From assembly GCF_009676955.1 (NCBI RefSeq), contig NZ_CP045696.1, positions 2,685,001-2,749,000 on the forward strand: a stretch of 64,000 bases of DNA, written 5' to 3'. Origin of the DNA: Sodaliphilus pleomorphus (GTDB taxonomy: Bacteria > Bacteroidota > Bacteroidia > Bacteroidales > Muribaculaceae). The notes beneath the pieces are model-generated. The model was given only the letters and a program-made list of their open reading frames with translations, had not been told where the DNA came from and did not search any database. Made by a program: the position numbers and the translations under genes. Shown here in pieces: positions 1-8,011 of this stretch. Within the stretch, counting starts at the first letter, position 1. Each line of letters starts with the position of its first letter.

Positions 1-1310
1 CGCAGAGTGCCAACGGTTACATCACCCGCAGCCAGATGGTCGACCTGCTCAAGTATGCCCATGCCCGCGGCGTGCGTGTGGTTCCCGAGGTGGAGACCCC
101 AGGCCATGCCCGTGCTGCCATTGTGGCCATGAAGGCACGCTACAATAAGTATAAAGACACCGACATGGCCGAGGCCCTGCGCTACAAGTTGTGGGATGAG
201 GCCGACAGCAGCGACTTTGTGTCGGCCCAGGACTACAACGACAATGTGCTCAATGTTGCCCAGGATGGCGTCTACAACTTTATCACTAAGGTGGCAGCCG
301 AGCTCCAGTCGATGTACCGCGACGCCGGCCTCACCCTCGACATGATCCATCTGGGGGGCGATGAGGTGGCCAGTGGCGCGTGGGACAAGTCGCCAGCCAT
401 AGCCCGGCTCATGCAAGCGCAGGGCCTCGCCACTGCCCACCAGGTGCACGAGTACTTCATCGAGCGTGCTGCCCGCCTCTTGCAGCCCATGGGCTTGAAG
501 ATAGGCGGCTGGCAAGAAGTGGGACTCGACCACAGCGACGATTATAATGCCCGCATGGCTCCGCGTTTTGGCTATGTCAACGCTTGGAGCACGGTGGGCC
601 GCAGGGCCGACATCCCCTACAAGCTGGCCAATGCCGGATATCCCACCGTGTTGAGCAATGTCACCAATTTCTATATCGACATGGCCTACAACTGGCATCA
701 GTATGAGAAGGGCCTGCACTGGGGCGGTGCTGTCGACGAGTATGCCTCGTGGTCGGCCCAGCCTCTCGATGTGTACCGCACTGCACGCAGCGACTACGAC
801 GGCAATCCTATCGACCTCAAGCACGCAGCCCAGGGCAAGGTGGCGCTCAGGCCTGAAAAGGCTGGCAACATAATTGGCATCATTGGGCCGCTTTGGGCCG
901 AGACAATACGCGACTTCGACCAGGTGCAGAGCTACGTGCTCCCCAAGGCCCTCGGCCTGGTGCAGCGTGCCTGGAACCCGCAACCCGAGTGGAACGACGA
1001 CGAGTCGACCTATGTGGCCGCCCGTGCCCGCTACAATGCCCAGATAGGCTTGAGCGAGCTGCCCGTGCTTGCCAAGCAGGGCCGCAACTTCCACTTGGGG
1101 CAGCCTGGCATCACGGTCGACGGCGGCATGCTGCACGCCAACTGCCAGTACCCTGGCGAGACGGTGCGCTACACGCTCGACGGCAGCGATCCCACCGCTT
1201 CATCGCCCGTGTGGACAGTACCGGTGCCCGTGGGCAACGCCACTCTCGTAAAGGCCAAGTCGTTCTATCTGGGCAAGGAGAGTGTGTGCACCTATCTTTG
1301 GGTTAAATAA
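1..1310 (+). CDS. Beta-N-acetylhexosaminidase, GH20 (C-terminal part; 5' end outside window)
   Basis: Exported-type glycoside hydrolase that removes terminal N-acetylhexosamine from glycans. The reading frame is open from base 3, so the gene begins upstream of the window; the first in-frame ATG (36) is internal. The catalytic Asp-Glu pair of GH20 lies at 360-365 in a HLGGDE-type motif. Upstream the conserved VVPEVETPGHARA block closes a TIM-barrel strand. The last ~70 residues resemble a chitobiase C-terminal beta-sandwich (RYTLDGSDPT). The family assignment is firm; substrate (host mucin or chitooligosaccharide) is inference. It ends 19 bases before a convergent gene. Confidence 0.93.
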   Translation, partial: QSANGYITRSQMVDLLKYAHARGVRVVPEVETPGHARAAIVAMKARYNKYKDTDMAEALRYKLWDEADSSDFVSAQDYNDNVLNVAQDGVYNFITKVAAELQSMYRDAGLTLDMIHLGGDEVASGAWDKSPAIARLMQAQGLATAHQVHEYFIERAARLLQPMGLKIGGWQEVGLDHSDDYNARMAPRFGYVNAWSTVGRRADIPYKLANAGYPTVLSNVTNFYIDMAYNWHQYEKGLHWGGAVDEYASWSAQPLDVYRTARSDYDGNPIDLKHAAQGKVALRPEKAGNIIGIIGPLWAETIRDFDQVQSYVLPKALGLVQRAWNPQPEWNDDESTYVAARARYNAQIGLSELPVLAKQGRNFHLGQPGITVDGGMLHANCQYPGETVRYTLDGSDPTASSPVWTVPVPVGNATLVKAKSFYLGKESVCTYLWVK

Positions 1311-1329
1311 GGATTAACACTTAGTGTTG

Positions 1330-1815
1330 CTATTTCCCCACAGGGATGTCATACCCCGTGAGACGGAACGCCACCTTGTAGGGCGTTGCCATCTTGCGGG
1401 GTTTTGGTCCTGCATAGTAGTAAAACAGCCGTTGCACGTCCCACGACTTGATGCTCACCAGCTGGCTCTCGCCAGCGCGCAGCCTCACGGGCACCGTCAC
1501 CGTTCGCTCGTGCAGCATTGTGCCTGTCAGGGTGGCGTAGCGCAGCAGCAGGGTCACGTGCGAGATGCGGTGCTTGGTGTTGTTGGTTATAAAAAACGTC
1601 TCCTTGGCATCGCTGGCACGCTTGTTGTAGCCCCGCAGTGTCACGTCGCCGGGAGCAATGCCGCTCGTGCTGTCGTTGCTTTCCCATGGCAGCATCTCAA
1701 CCTTGGCGCTTTGGTTCTTGAGCGTGCTCTGTGTTGTCTTGGTGCGAGGGCTGGCACTCAAGGCCAGCACCCCTGTTGCAGCAAGTGCAAGAAGAAGTCG
1801 CAGGTGGTTCATCAT
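1330..1815 (-). CDS. Hypothetical exported protein
   Basis: 161 residues with an N-terminal signal peptide (MNHLRLLLALAATGVLALSA). The remainder looks like a beta-sandwich: conserved-looking stretches include FFITNNTKHRISHVTLLLRY and a C-terminal FRLTGYDIPVGK. I do not recognise a named family; the pattern of a framework for attached groups suggests a periplasmic or surface accessory protein, which is a guess. Its start codon overlaps the stop of the upstream gene by 4 bases (ATGA), so the two genes are translationally coupled and probably function together. Confidence 0.75.
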   Translation of the reverse strand: MMNHLRLLLALAATGVLALSASPRTKTTQSTLKNQSAKVEMLPWESNDSTSGIAPGDVTLRGYNKRASDAKETFFITNNTKHRISHVTLLLRYATLTGTMLHERTVTVPVRLRAGESQLVSIKSWDVQRLFYYYAGPKPRKMATPYKVAFRLTGYDIPVGK

Positions 1816-2399
1816 AAGTATCTTATTTCGTTAAACACGTTGCCGTTGCCGCCGGCAGGGTAAATCTTCTTGAAACCAATGGGCAGTTTTTCTTCCTCTT
1901 TGTCGGGAATGACCGACACGCCTCTGAAAATGCTGGGCAGGAATCGGGCAAAGTTCACTCTCACTTTCACTTTCCAGTGTGGCGGGTCGAAGGTGAGCGT
2001 GGTGGCATCGCTGTTGAGCGTGGCCACGCACTCGAGCGGCGATGCAAGCGTGAGGTGGCTGCGCTCGCTGTAGAGCCACAGCCTGAACTTGTTGTCGACG
2101 GCGCTGCGGGCCACATATCCCATAACAATGCCGGGCAGCAGCTCGATGTCGTTGCTTGCCAGCAGGATAATGCGGTACCCTATGTTGTGCTCACCGTCCC
2201 ATTTCTCGATGGCCAGGGTCATCTCCTCGTTGGGATAGTACCATATACCTTCCAGTTGCTGCATGTCGCTCTCGGCAAAGCGGGCTTTCATGCTCTCCTC
2301 GTCGATGCCAGGCAGCACCACCGATTGCGGCGGCAACTCCACGGCACTACTTGCCAGGGCCAGCAGCAAGAGCAATAGTGTGGTGAGCAGGTTTCTCAT
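1812..2399 (-). CDS. Hypothetical exported protein
   Basis: 195 residues beginning with a clear signal peptide of seven consecutive leucines followed by ALASSA. The mature part contains LEGIWYYPNEEMTLAIE and a central beta-rich segment, which resembles lipocalin-like or DUF-type proteins that fold as small barrels; I cannot name the family. It is the first gene of a two-gene unit with the downstream 161-residue protein (4-base overlap). A good Bacteroidetes promoter precedes it with an 18-base leader. Confident as a gene, unknown in function. Confidence 0.78.
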   Translation of the reverse strand: MRNLLTTLLLLLLALASSAVELPPQSVVLPGIDEESMKARFAESDMQQLEGIWYYPNEEMTLAIEKWDGEHNIGYRIILLASNDIELLPGIVMGYVARSAVDNKFRLWLYSERSHLTLASPLECVATLNSDATTLTFDPPHWKVKVRVNFARFLPSIFRGVSVIPDKEEEKLPIGFKKIYPAGGNGNVFNEIRYL

Positions 2400-2415
2400 T
2401 GTTGCAGTGTTTTCT

Positions 2416-2453
2416 CGTTAGCAAATTTACTGTTTTTTGTGCTAACGCCCAAA
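2416..2453 (-). promoter_or_regulatory. Promoter with flanking inverted repeat
   Basis: On the minus strand TTTG (2453-2450), a 20-base spacer and TAAATTTG (2429-2422) match the Bacteroidetes sigma-ABfr promoter. A perfect 7-bp inverted repeat CGTTAGC (2416-2422) / GCTAACG (2441-2447) brackets the -7 element and could be an operator. Confidence 0.6.
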
Positions 2454-2485
2454 AACATTTTCTTGCACTTGGTGCAAGAAAATGT
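2451..2485 (-). terminator. Intrinsic terminator downstream of the NigD-like gene
   Basis: A perfect 14-bp stem (2455-2468 with 2472-2485) and 3-base loop, followed on the minus strand by five T. It lies 87 bases past the stop of the NigD-like gene and overlaps the -33 region of the next gene's promoter. Confidence 0.75.
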
Positions 2486-2571
2486 GATTGAACTGGGCTG
2501 GCAATGTGGCACGCAGGTTTTGCTTTGGGAGAAAAAACTTTTTGCTCCTGTAGCGTTGTTGTGGTAGTTCT

Positions 2572-3318
2572 CTATTTCACCCACTTGGAGTAGCGCAGGT
2601 CGCGCAGGCTTATACCCGCAGTGCCGGCCTTGCGCGAGCAATACTTGAAGGTGGCTTGTTTTGCGCCACTGTAGCTGTTCCACTTGAGCACAAGGTCGAC
2701 CGTTTTGCCTCCTGTGTCGGGCAAGCTACCGGCCAAGTCAAAAGCCACCAGTGCATCGGCAGGCACGCCGTTCACGTCGCCCTGGGCATCTTGATAGAAG
2801 GTGACGACATAGGCATTGTCGGCAGTGGGAGTGGCTACCAGGTTCACAATGTGTTTCACTTGGCCGCTCATGAGTGTGCGCACGCGCAGGGTGAGGTACC
2901 CGTCTTCGGCGATGGTGACCCAGTCGTTGACAATCTCAACAGGGTCGTTGCCATAGGTTGCCGGGTTGTCGTCGCCCAGGTCTTTGGCAAGGGGCTTGGT
3001 GAGGATGCTGTCGATCCAGTTGATGCGCACTGCCTGCTTGTAGGGAGCAGGGTCTTGATCGGCCGTGCTGTAGTTGACAAGGGCGCGCACCTGCCTGTTG
3101 CCAAAGGGCGACTGGCTCATGTTCACGGGCTTGAGTGTGGTGCTGTCGTCGAGTTGCAGGTAGAAGCCCGTGTTGCCGGCAGCTGGTTTCACCGTTACAA
3201 GGGCATTGGGCATCACAATGTTGTAGTAGTGGTCGTTGTCGTTGTCGAGGCACGACTGCATGGCACATGCCACGACAGCCAGACCCAGCGACAGGAGTAG
3301 TAGCTTAATTGTTCTCAT
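2572..3318 (-). CDS. NigD-like lipoprotein
   Basis: 248 residues from the preferred ATG at 3318, which opens directly on a lipoprotein signal (MRTIKLLLLSLGLAVVACAM, cysteine in QSC). A longer frame reaches 3354 but adds only a charged leader. The region after the lipobox is Asp/Asn-rich (DNDNDHYYN), then two beta domains typical of NigD-like proteins of Bacteroides (N-terminal OB-like and C-terminal domain). The family takes its name from an immunity-associated protein but most members are of unknown function and surface or periplasmic. It forms a single-gene unit closed by a strong hairpin terminator. Confidence 0.78.
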   Translation of the reverse strand: MRTIKLLLLSLGLAVVACAMQSCLDNDNDHYYNIVMPNALVTVKPAAGNTGFYLQLDDSTTLKPVNMSQSPFGNRQVRALVNYSTADQDPAPYKQAVRINWIDSILTKPLAKDLGDDNPATYGNDPVEIVNDWVTIAEDGYLTLRVRTLMSGQVKHIVNLVATPTADNAYVVTFYQDAQGDVNGVPADALVAFDLAGSLPDTGGKTVDLVLKWNSYSGAKQATFKYCSRKAGTAGISLRDLRYSKWVK

Positions 3319-3445
3319 TGCTGTGTGTCCTTTCTTTTTTATGTTTCTACACAAGAAACACCCGCACAGTGCAATTCTTGCACCGCTTGCCGCTTTTTTA
3401 GGTTAAAAAGTTTTAAACCGCCTCTCTCTCTGGTGATGTGATGCT

Positions 3446-4780
3446 TTAATTGGTGGCGAAACGATAGGTGAGGCCAAAGCTCAGTATCTCCTTGAATTGC
3501 CAGTATTTCCAGTCGGGGTCGAAGGTGTGCGACTTGTCATAGCGCAGGTGAGTATAGATTTGGGTGTTGAGATGGCGTGTGATAGAGAAGTCGAAGGTGT
3601 TCTCCCAGTCGCCCTGCACATACTCATAGTTGGTGAACGCATAGAGCCGCGAGGTCCAAGTGATGTTGGCCTTGATTTTCCACGTGAGCTTGCCCTCGAG
3701 GTTGCTACCGAAGCTGTGTTTGGTGTGGTGGCCGGCATCAATGCCAAAGGTGGTCGGGTCAAGGTCGTCGATGTTGCGGCACATCTTCATGTTGTAGGAC
3801 AGGGGGGCTACCGAGAGCGAGAGCATGGTGATGCTTTCCTTGTCCTTGTAGTTGTAGGTCATACCCAAACCCACGTTGAGCTCCCCTGGCGATAGAAACG
3901 AGGCCTTCATCGACCGGGTGTTGGACTTGTAGTTGTTCAGAAATTGTGTCTTGAATTGCAGTGTGGCCGAGTAGTAGAAATTTTTCACGGCCTTGTATCC
4001 AAACTTGCTGTTGAGCTGGAAATTGTCTTCGTTGATGGCATAGTTACGCAACGAGTCGTTGTGCGCGGTCATGATGCCCAGCTTGTAGCTCACGGTGTTT
4101 TCAAACAAATACTTGGGGTGCAGCGTTTGGTTCAAGTTGATGTCCCACTGCAAGCTGCCCAGCACGTTCACATTGTTTTCGCCACCTTGATACCAGTTGT
4201 CGCTGATGTAGGCTTGGGTGAAGTGCAGCGAGGTGTAGACGGTGTGCAACCAGTTGCGCCGCTTGAGCTCGCGCCGCTCGATAAAGGCCTCGTCGACCGT
4301 CGAGGGCTCGACCACAGTGGGCTTGATCACAAGCTTGTTGCGGCTCGGGTCGGGAGTCACTATATATTCCTTGGGCGGCTCGGGCAGGGTGCGCTCATTG
4401 TAGGGCACCAGTTGCGGGTGGCTCGTCATCGCACGATAGCGCAGCGCAACGGCCCGCTTGCGGGCCGAGAGGGCTTTGTCGAGCCAGGCGTGGTCCACGT
4501 TCAGGTCTTGCTTCTTCTCGTCGTGGCTTGCCTGCATGCGAGGAGTTGCGACGCTTCCCGCCCACTGCGACACGTCTTGCTGATGGTCGAAGATGAGCGG
4601 CATGAATAGCATGCTTGGCTGCACATTCACTGTGTCGAGGCCGGTATTGCTGTCGAGGTCGGGCACGACGACGCTGGGCCTGGCCTGGGAGTCGGGCCAC
4701 AGGTATTGACTGCGTCCCTTGCCTTGCAATGCCGGCAGGGTGAGCAGAATGATGAGACAGTATGTGAACGCTCTTTTCAT
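3446..4780 (-). CDS. DUF3078 domain outer-membrane protein
   Basis: 444 residues with a signal peptide (LIILLTLPALQG). The first ~180 residues are a Pro/charged region; the second half is an outer-membrane beta-barrel-like domain with the DUF3078 hallmark NWYQGGENNVNVLGSLQWDI around residues 200-220 and many alternating aromatic strands, ending in FGLTYRFATN, a C-terminal aromatic strand usual for barrels. Function of the family is unknown. A -7-like element TAACTTTG lies on the minus strand at 4798-4791, giving a very short leader; no clear -33 element was found. Confidence 0.82.
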   Translation of the reverse strand: MKRAFTYCLIILLTLPALQGKGRSQYLWPDSQARPSVVVPDLDSNTGLDTVNVQPSMLFMPLIFDHQQDVSQWAGSVATPRMQASHDEKKQDLNVDHAWLDKALSARKRAVALRYRAMTSHPQLVPYNERTLPEPPKEYIVTPDPSRNKLVIKPTVVEPSTVDEAFIERRELKRRNWLHTVYTSLHFTQAYISDNWYQGGENNVNVLGSLQWDINLNQTLHPKYLFENTVSYKLGIMTAHNDSLRNYAINEDNFQLNSKFGYKAVKNFYYSATLQFKTQFLNNYKSNTRSMKASFLSPGELNVGLGMTYNYKDKESITMLSLSVAPLSYNMKMCRNIDDLDPTTFGIDAGHHTKHSFGSNLEGKLTWKIKANITWTSRLYAFTNYEYVQGDWENTFDFSITRHLNTQIYTHLRYDKSHTFDPDWKYWQFKEILSFGLTYRFATN

Positions 4781-4940
4781 ATCCAGTGGGCAAAGTTAAG
4801 AAAATTTGCCGACAATGGCTTACTTTTTGGCACTAAAGTAGCCATCTTGTCGCTACTCGGTGACGGGAGCACGATCATTTTGTCAACTTTTCCTGCTGGC
4901 ATGGGCTTTGCAATTCCTGCAATAGAACCACCTCAAGTGA

Positions 4941-4972
4941 TTGTGGTTCCGGAACAATGTCTTATATGTTTG
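4941..4972 (+). promoter_or_regulatory. Promoter of the small heat-shock gene
   Basis: TTG (4941-4943) and TATGTTTG (4965-4972) at near-consensus Bacteroidetes spacing, 28 bases before the ATG. An AGGAG ribosome-binding site, unusual for this phylum, stands about 11 bases before the start. Confidence 0.6.
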
Positions 4973-5000
4973 ATTTTTAAAATAATAGGAGATATAAACT

Positions 5001-5426
5001 ATGTTACTCGCTCGTAGAAATTCCAATTGGCTTCCCGATGTGTTCAACGATTTCTTTGACACCGATTATCTGCCCCGCACCAGTGCGACGGCTCCAGCCA
5101 TCAATGTGATTGAAAAAGACAATGAGTATGACGTTGAGGTCGCTGCCCCTGGCATGACTAAGGACGACTTTAAGGTGAGTCTCGACGAGGATGAAAACCT
5201 TGTGATCGACCTGGAGAAGAAAAAGCAGGAAGAGTCTGGTAACAAGGGCCAGTATCTGCGGCGCGAGTTCTCCTACACGCAATTCCACCAGTCGCTCATT
5301 TTGCCCGACGATGTAGACCGTGCCAAGATAGGCGCCAGCGTGGAAAACGGCGTCTTGACTGTGCGCCTGCCCAAGTACACGCCTCAAGACTTGAAGAAAG
5401 AGACCAAGGTGATTCACATCGACTGA
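5001..5426 (+). CDS. Small heat-shock protein, Hsp20/alpha-crystallin family
   Basis: ATP-independent holdase chaperone that binds unfolding proteins in the cytoplasm. 141 residues, typical family length. The alpha-crystallin domain runs from about residue 35 to 125 and contains YDVEVAAPGMTKDDFKVSLD and the signature GVLTVRLPK; the C-terminal tail lacks an obvious IxI motif but ends VIHID. Monocistronic: its own promoter and AGGAG site lie upstream and a hairpin terminator follows. The symbol hsp20 or ibpA could be used but orthology to IbpA is not established. Confidence 0.95.
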   Translation: MLLARRNSNWLPDVFNDFFDTDYLPRTSATAPAINVIEKDNEYDVEVAAPGMTKDDFKVSLDEDENLVIDLEKKKQEESGNKGQYLRREFSYTQFHQSLILPDDVDRAKIGASVENGVLTVRLPKYTPQDLKKETKVIHID

Positions 5427-5519
5427 CATTGACACAGAGGTGATCCCTCACAACCATATTTTTTTACAGTTCTGGTTAGGTTATTGGTTTTTAGTATACA
5501 CACACACATGTTTATAAGT

Positions 5520-5556
5520 CCTGTGAAGCTGTGATGAAGCTTCACAGGTTTTTTTT
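5520..5556 (+). terminator. Intrinsic terminator
   Basis: Perfect 11-bp stem (5520-5530 with 5538-5548), 7-base loop and eight T, about 95 bases after the hsp20 stop codon. Confidence 0.85.
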
Positions 5557-5615
5557 GTGCTTGCACATGCTGGGATTATTGAGTAATTTAGCCTGTGTTA
5601 ATTCATTTATAAACC

Positions 5616-5975
5616 GTGATTATGACTAAGACCTGTAATTTCAACTTTGACTGGGCTCGTGACATGGATGTGGCCATCACCGTGTGCGACACCCAAGGAG
5701 TGATTGTGTATCAAAACGACCGCTCGATCGAAATCAACTGCAAGGACGGCCGCTCGATGGTGGGGCAGAGCCTGATGCCGTGCCACAACGAGCGCTCGCG
5801 TGCGATCATAGCCAGGATGCTCAACGAGAATGTCGACAATGTGTACACCATCACCAAGCACGGCCGGCGCAAACTCATTTTCCAGTCGCCCTGGCGTGTC
5901 GATGGCAAGGTGTGCGGGCTGGTGGAGCTGTCGATGTTTCTGCCCGACTCGATGCCGCACTACGACCGCGGGTAG
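5616..5975 (+). CDS. PAS domain protein
   Basis: 119 residues (117 if the ATG at 5622 rather than the GTG at 5616 is used; the ATG is more likely). The whole protein is one PAS fold: MDVAITVCDTQGVIVYQNDR opens it and a G-R-S-M-V-G-Q-S-L-M segment matches the usual PAS core, with VCGLVELSMFLPDS closing it. There is no kinase, output or membrane domain, so it is a stand-alone sensor module that presumably acts by binding a partner. A weak promoter (TTG 5561-5563, TAATTTAG 5584-5591) precedes it. It converges on the TraB/GumN gene with a 6-base gap. Confidence 0.82.
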   Translation: MIMTKTCNFNFDWARDMDVAITVCDTQGVIVYQNDRSIEINCKDGRSMVGQSLMPCHNERSRAIIARMLNENVDNVYTITKHGRRKLIFQSPWRVDGKVCGLVELSMFLPDSMPHYDRG

Positions 5976-5981
5976 TGAAGG

Positions 5982-6884
5982 CTACTTTTTTACGGCCTCG
6001 ACGGTGAAACCTGCGTCCCTGAGCAGGGCTATGAGTCCCTGGCTCGAAGGCAGATGCCCGGCTCCCACAGCCACGAGCACGCTGCCTCGCTGCATCGCGG
6101 GTACGAGTGTCTTCACCCAGTTGCGGTTGCGGGCGTAGATGATGCGCTCCATTTCTTGTGGCGATGAGCCGCCCATCTCGGGGGCTCCCATGATGCGCAG
6201 TATCTTGTCGAGGTCTTGCTGCTTGTAGGCGCTCACGAGCTGGTCTATCAGCTCCACGACCTTGCCGTCGGCCTTGCAGAACTCGAGCAAGTCGGCTGCC
6301 TGCTGGTTGAGGGGATAGCCGAAGAGCAACCGGGCCTGGAACTCAACTGTCTCGAGGCTGTGTGAAGTCTTGCCTGCCGCAGCGGCGCGGGTCTGCACGG
6401 CGGCGTCGAGCATGTTGTCGGGATTGCCCAACTTCAGGCTCTTGTCCACTTGCAAGAGCTGCAGGGCCTCGATTTGTGTCATGATGGCGGCTGGCTTCAG
6501 CTTCTCGATGGCATTCATGCTCACCATGCCGTTGAAATACTTGTCGACGACGCCAGCCACGATTTTCACTCCTTCGGCCGACAGCAACTGGCTCAGTGTG
6601 CTGTCGGGGGGAGCCATCATCATGCTGTTGATGTAGGAGAGTGCTTCGGGGGTGAGCAGTTTGTCTTTCTCGATTTCTACCCACACGCCGTCGACACTGT
6701 TGATCACATCGTTGAGTGCAGCTATCGAGTCGATATAGCTGCCGTCGGCCTGGTGCATGGTGCCGAAGAGGTAGCTGGGATGTTGCAGCTGGTTGCCTGT
6801 CACCTTCCACAGCAGTTGGGCGCTGGCCGTAATGCTCATCATGAGCAAGGCGAGCAGCATCGAGATCATTCTTTTTGTTGTCAT
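5982..6884 (-). CDS. TraB/GumN family protein
   Basis: 300 residues from the ATG at 6884; that start opens on a signal peptide (MISMLLALLMMSITASAQ), whereas the longer frame to 7040 adds implausible residues and would overlap the neighbouring RNA candidate. The family fold shows the paired motifs YLFGTMH near the N terminus and VGAGHLPSSQGLIALLRDAG at the C terminus. TraB/GumN (TIKI-related) proteins have proposed metalloprotease activity through conserved GxxH and related residues; for bacterial members this is inference. A TAAATTTG -7 element lies at 6909-6902. Confidence 0.88.
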   Translation of the reverse strand: MTTKRMISMLLALLMMSITASAQLLWKVTGNQLQHPSYLFGTMHQADGSYIDSIAALNDVINSVDGVWVEIEKDKLLTPEALSYINSMMMAPPDSTLSQLLSAEGVKIVAGVVDKYFNGMVSMNAIEKLKPAAIMTQIEALQLLQVDKSLKLGNPDNMLDAAVQTRAAAAGKTSHSLETVEFQARLLFGYPLNQQAADLLEFCKADGKVVELIDQLVSAYKQQDLDKILRIMGAPEMGGSSPQEMERIIYARNRNWVKTLVPAMQRGSVLVAVGAGHLPSSQGLIALLRDAGFTVEAVKK

Positions 6885-6975
6885 GATGTTGCGTTTTTTT
6901 GCAAATTTAGCAGTTTTCAGCGCTTTATCATTACTTTTGGCGATAAAAATTGCGCCAAATCCCACATTCAGGCTA

Positions 6976-7006
6976 TTGCCGTCGACCCGCAACGCCTGTA
7001 CCTTTG
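6976..7006 (+). promoter_or_regulatory. Promoter of a non-coding RNA candidate
   Basis: TTG (6976-6978), 20-base spacer and TACCTTTG (6999-7006), a strong match to the Bacteroidetes promoter on the plus strand. No plus-strand coding gene follows. Confidence 0.6.
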
Positions 7007-7010
7007 CATC

Positions 7011-7173
7011 AGTTCTCCCACACAACACAATGGAGGGCAATGTGAATATAATTATTAAGTGAATTAGTTATTGGTTGATGCTTCAACCCAATTACGTAGC
7101 CACTTCTAGTAGTAAACTGAAAATTAACGCTCCTGTCACCGATGTGAATCGTTGCATGGGCGTTGTTTTTTTT
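7011..7173 (+). ncRNA. Candidate structured small RNA
   Basis: The 350 bases between the TraB/GumN gene and truA hold no convincing gene but have a promoter at 6976-7006 and, 160 bases on, a hairpin followed by eight T (arms AACGC 7126-7130 and GCGTT 7160-7164, inner stem CGAT/ATCG, T-run 7166-7173). Between them, TCAGTT near the 5' end is complementary to AACTGA at about 7115-7120, GGTTGA and TCAACC form a hairpin with loop TGCT around 7073-7090, and AAGTG/CACTT enclose it. Size and rod shape would fit a 6S-like RNA or one of the Bacteroidales RNA motifs, but I cannot assign a family. Orientation is opposite to both flanking genes. Confidence 0.5.
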
Positions 7174-7234
7174 GAGCGTTATGCCCTCGCGGCAGCAACA
7201 GTGGCCTGGCTGCGGTAGAAAACTGTGCCTCGGG

Positions 7235-7981
7235 TCACTCGATGGGGTAGGGATAGGTGATGTTCCACAGAAATAGAGCATTGCCTGGCATCGACTGCCC
7301 GGCCCTACAGCGGTCTTTGCGCTCAATCACGCGGTCAAAGTCATTGACCGTGATTTTGTGAAGCCCCACATCGATCAAGGTGCCCACGATGGCCCTCACC
7401 ATGTTGCGCAAGAAGCGGTCGGCCGTGATGGTAAACACCCACCGCTCGCCGTCAAGTGGCGTCCACTGGGCGTGTGTCACCTTGCAATTGTTGGTTTTCA
7501 CGTCGGTGTGCAGCTTGCTGAACGACGTGAAATCGGTGTGCAGCCTCAGCCTGCCGGCTGCCTCGTTCATCAAGTCGAAGTCAAGCTGGTGGTGGCAGGC
7601 CCAGCTGTACTGGTTGAGAAAGGGGCTCTTGAGGGTGTGGATGAAGTACTTGTAGGTGCGGCTCGTGGCGTCAAATCGCGCATGGGCGTCACTGGCCACG
7701 GGAAATATCTTGTAAATGGCAATGCTCTTGCCCAGTATGCCGTTCAGGCTGTGCACGAGCCGGCCTGTGTGGGCAATGGGCGCTTGGGTGTCGAAGTGCG
7801 CAATCATCATGGCAGCGTTCACGCCCGTGTCGGTGCGCCCGGCTCCAGTGATGCCTATGGGCGCGTGCAGCACCATGGCCATGGCTTGCTCAATGGCTTG
7901 CTGCACGCTCACGTCGTGGGGCTGCACTTGCCAGCCGTGGTAGGGGCTGCCGTCGTAGGCTAGTCTTATGAAATAGCGCAT
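7235..7981 (-). CDS. truA: tRNA pseudouridine(38-40) synthase TruA
   Basis: Isomerises uridines 38-40 in the anticodon arm of tRNAs. 248 residues, normal length. The catalytic aspartate is D51 in GAGRTDTGVNA; the N-terminal IRLAYDGSPYHGWQVQ and C-terminal FLRNMVRAIVGTLIDVG blocks are diagnostic. It lies 30 bases downstream of speA on the same strand and is probably co-transcribed with it. Confidence 0.97.
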   Translation of the reverse strand: MRYFIRLAYDGSPYHGWQVQPHDVSVQQAIEQAMAMVLHAPIGITGAGRTDTGVNAAMMIAHFDTQAPIAHTGRLVHSLNGILGKSIAIYKIFPVASDAHARFDATSRTYKYFIHTLKSPFLNQYSWACHHQLDFDLMNEAAGRLRLHTDFTSFSKLHTDVKTNNCKVTHAQWTPLDGERWVFTITADRFLRNMVRAIVGTLIDVGLHKITVNDFDRVIERKDRCRAGQSMPGNALFLWNITYPYPIE

Positions 7982-8011
7982 GAGTGTGTATTGCTTGTTG
8001 CGTGATGAGGA

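Noticed and set aside
5495..5509. CACACA tract upstream of the hsp20 terminator
   Set aside because: Short dinucleotide run with no associated gene start.
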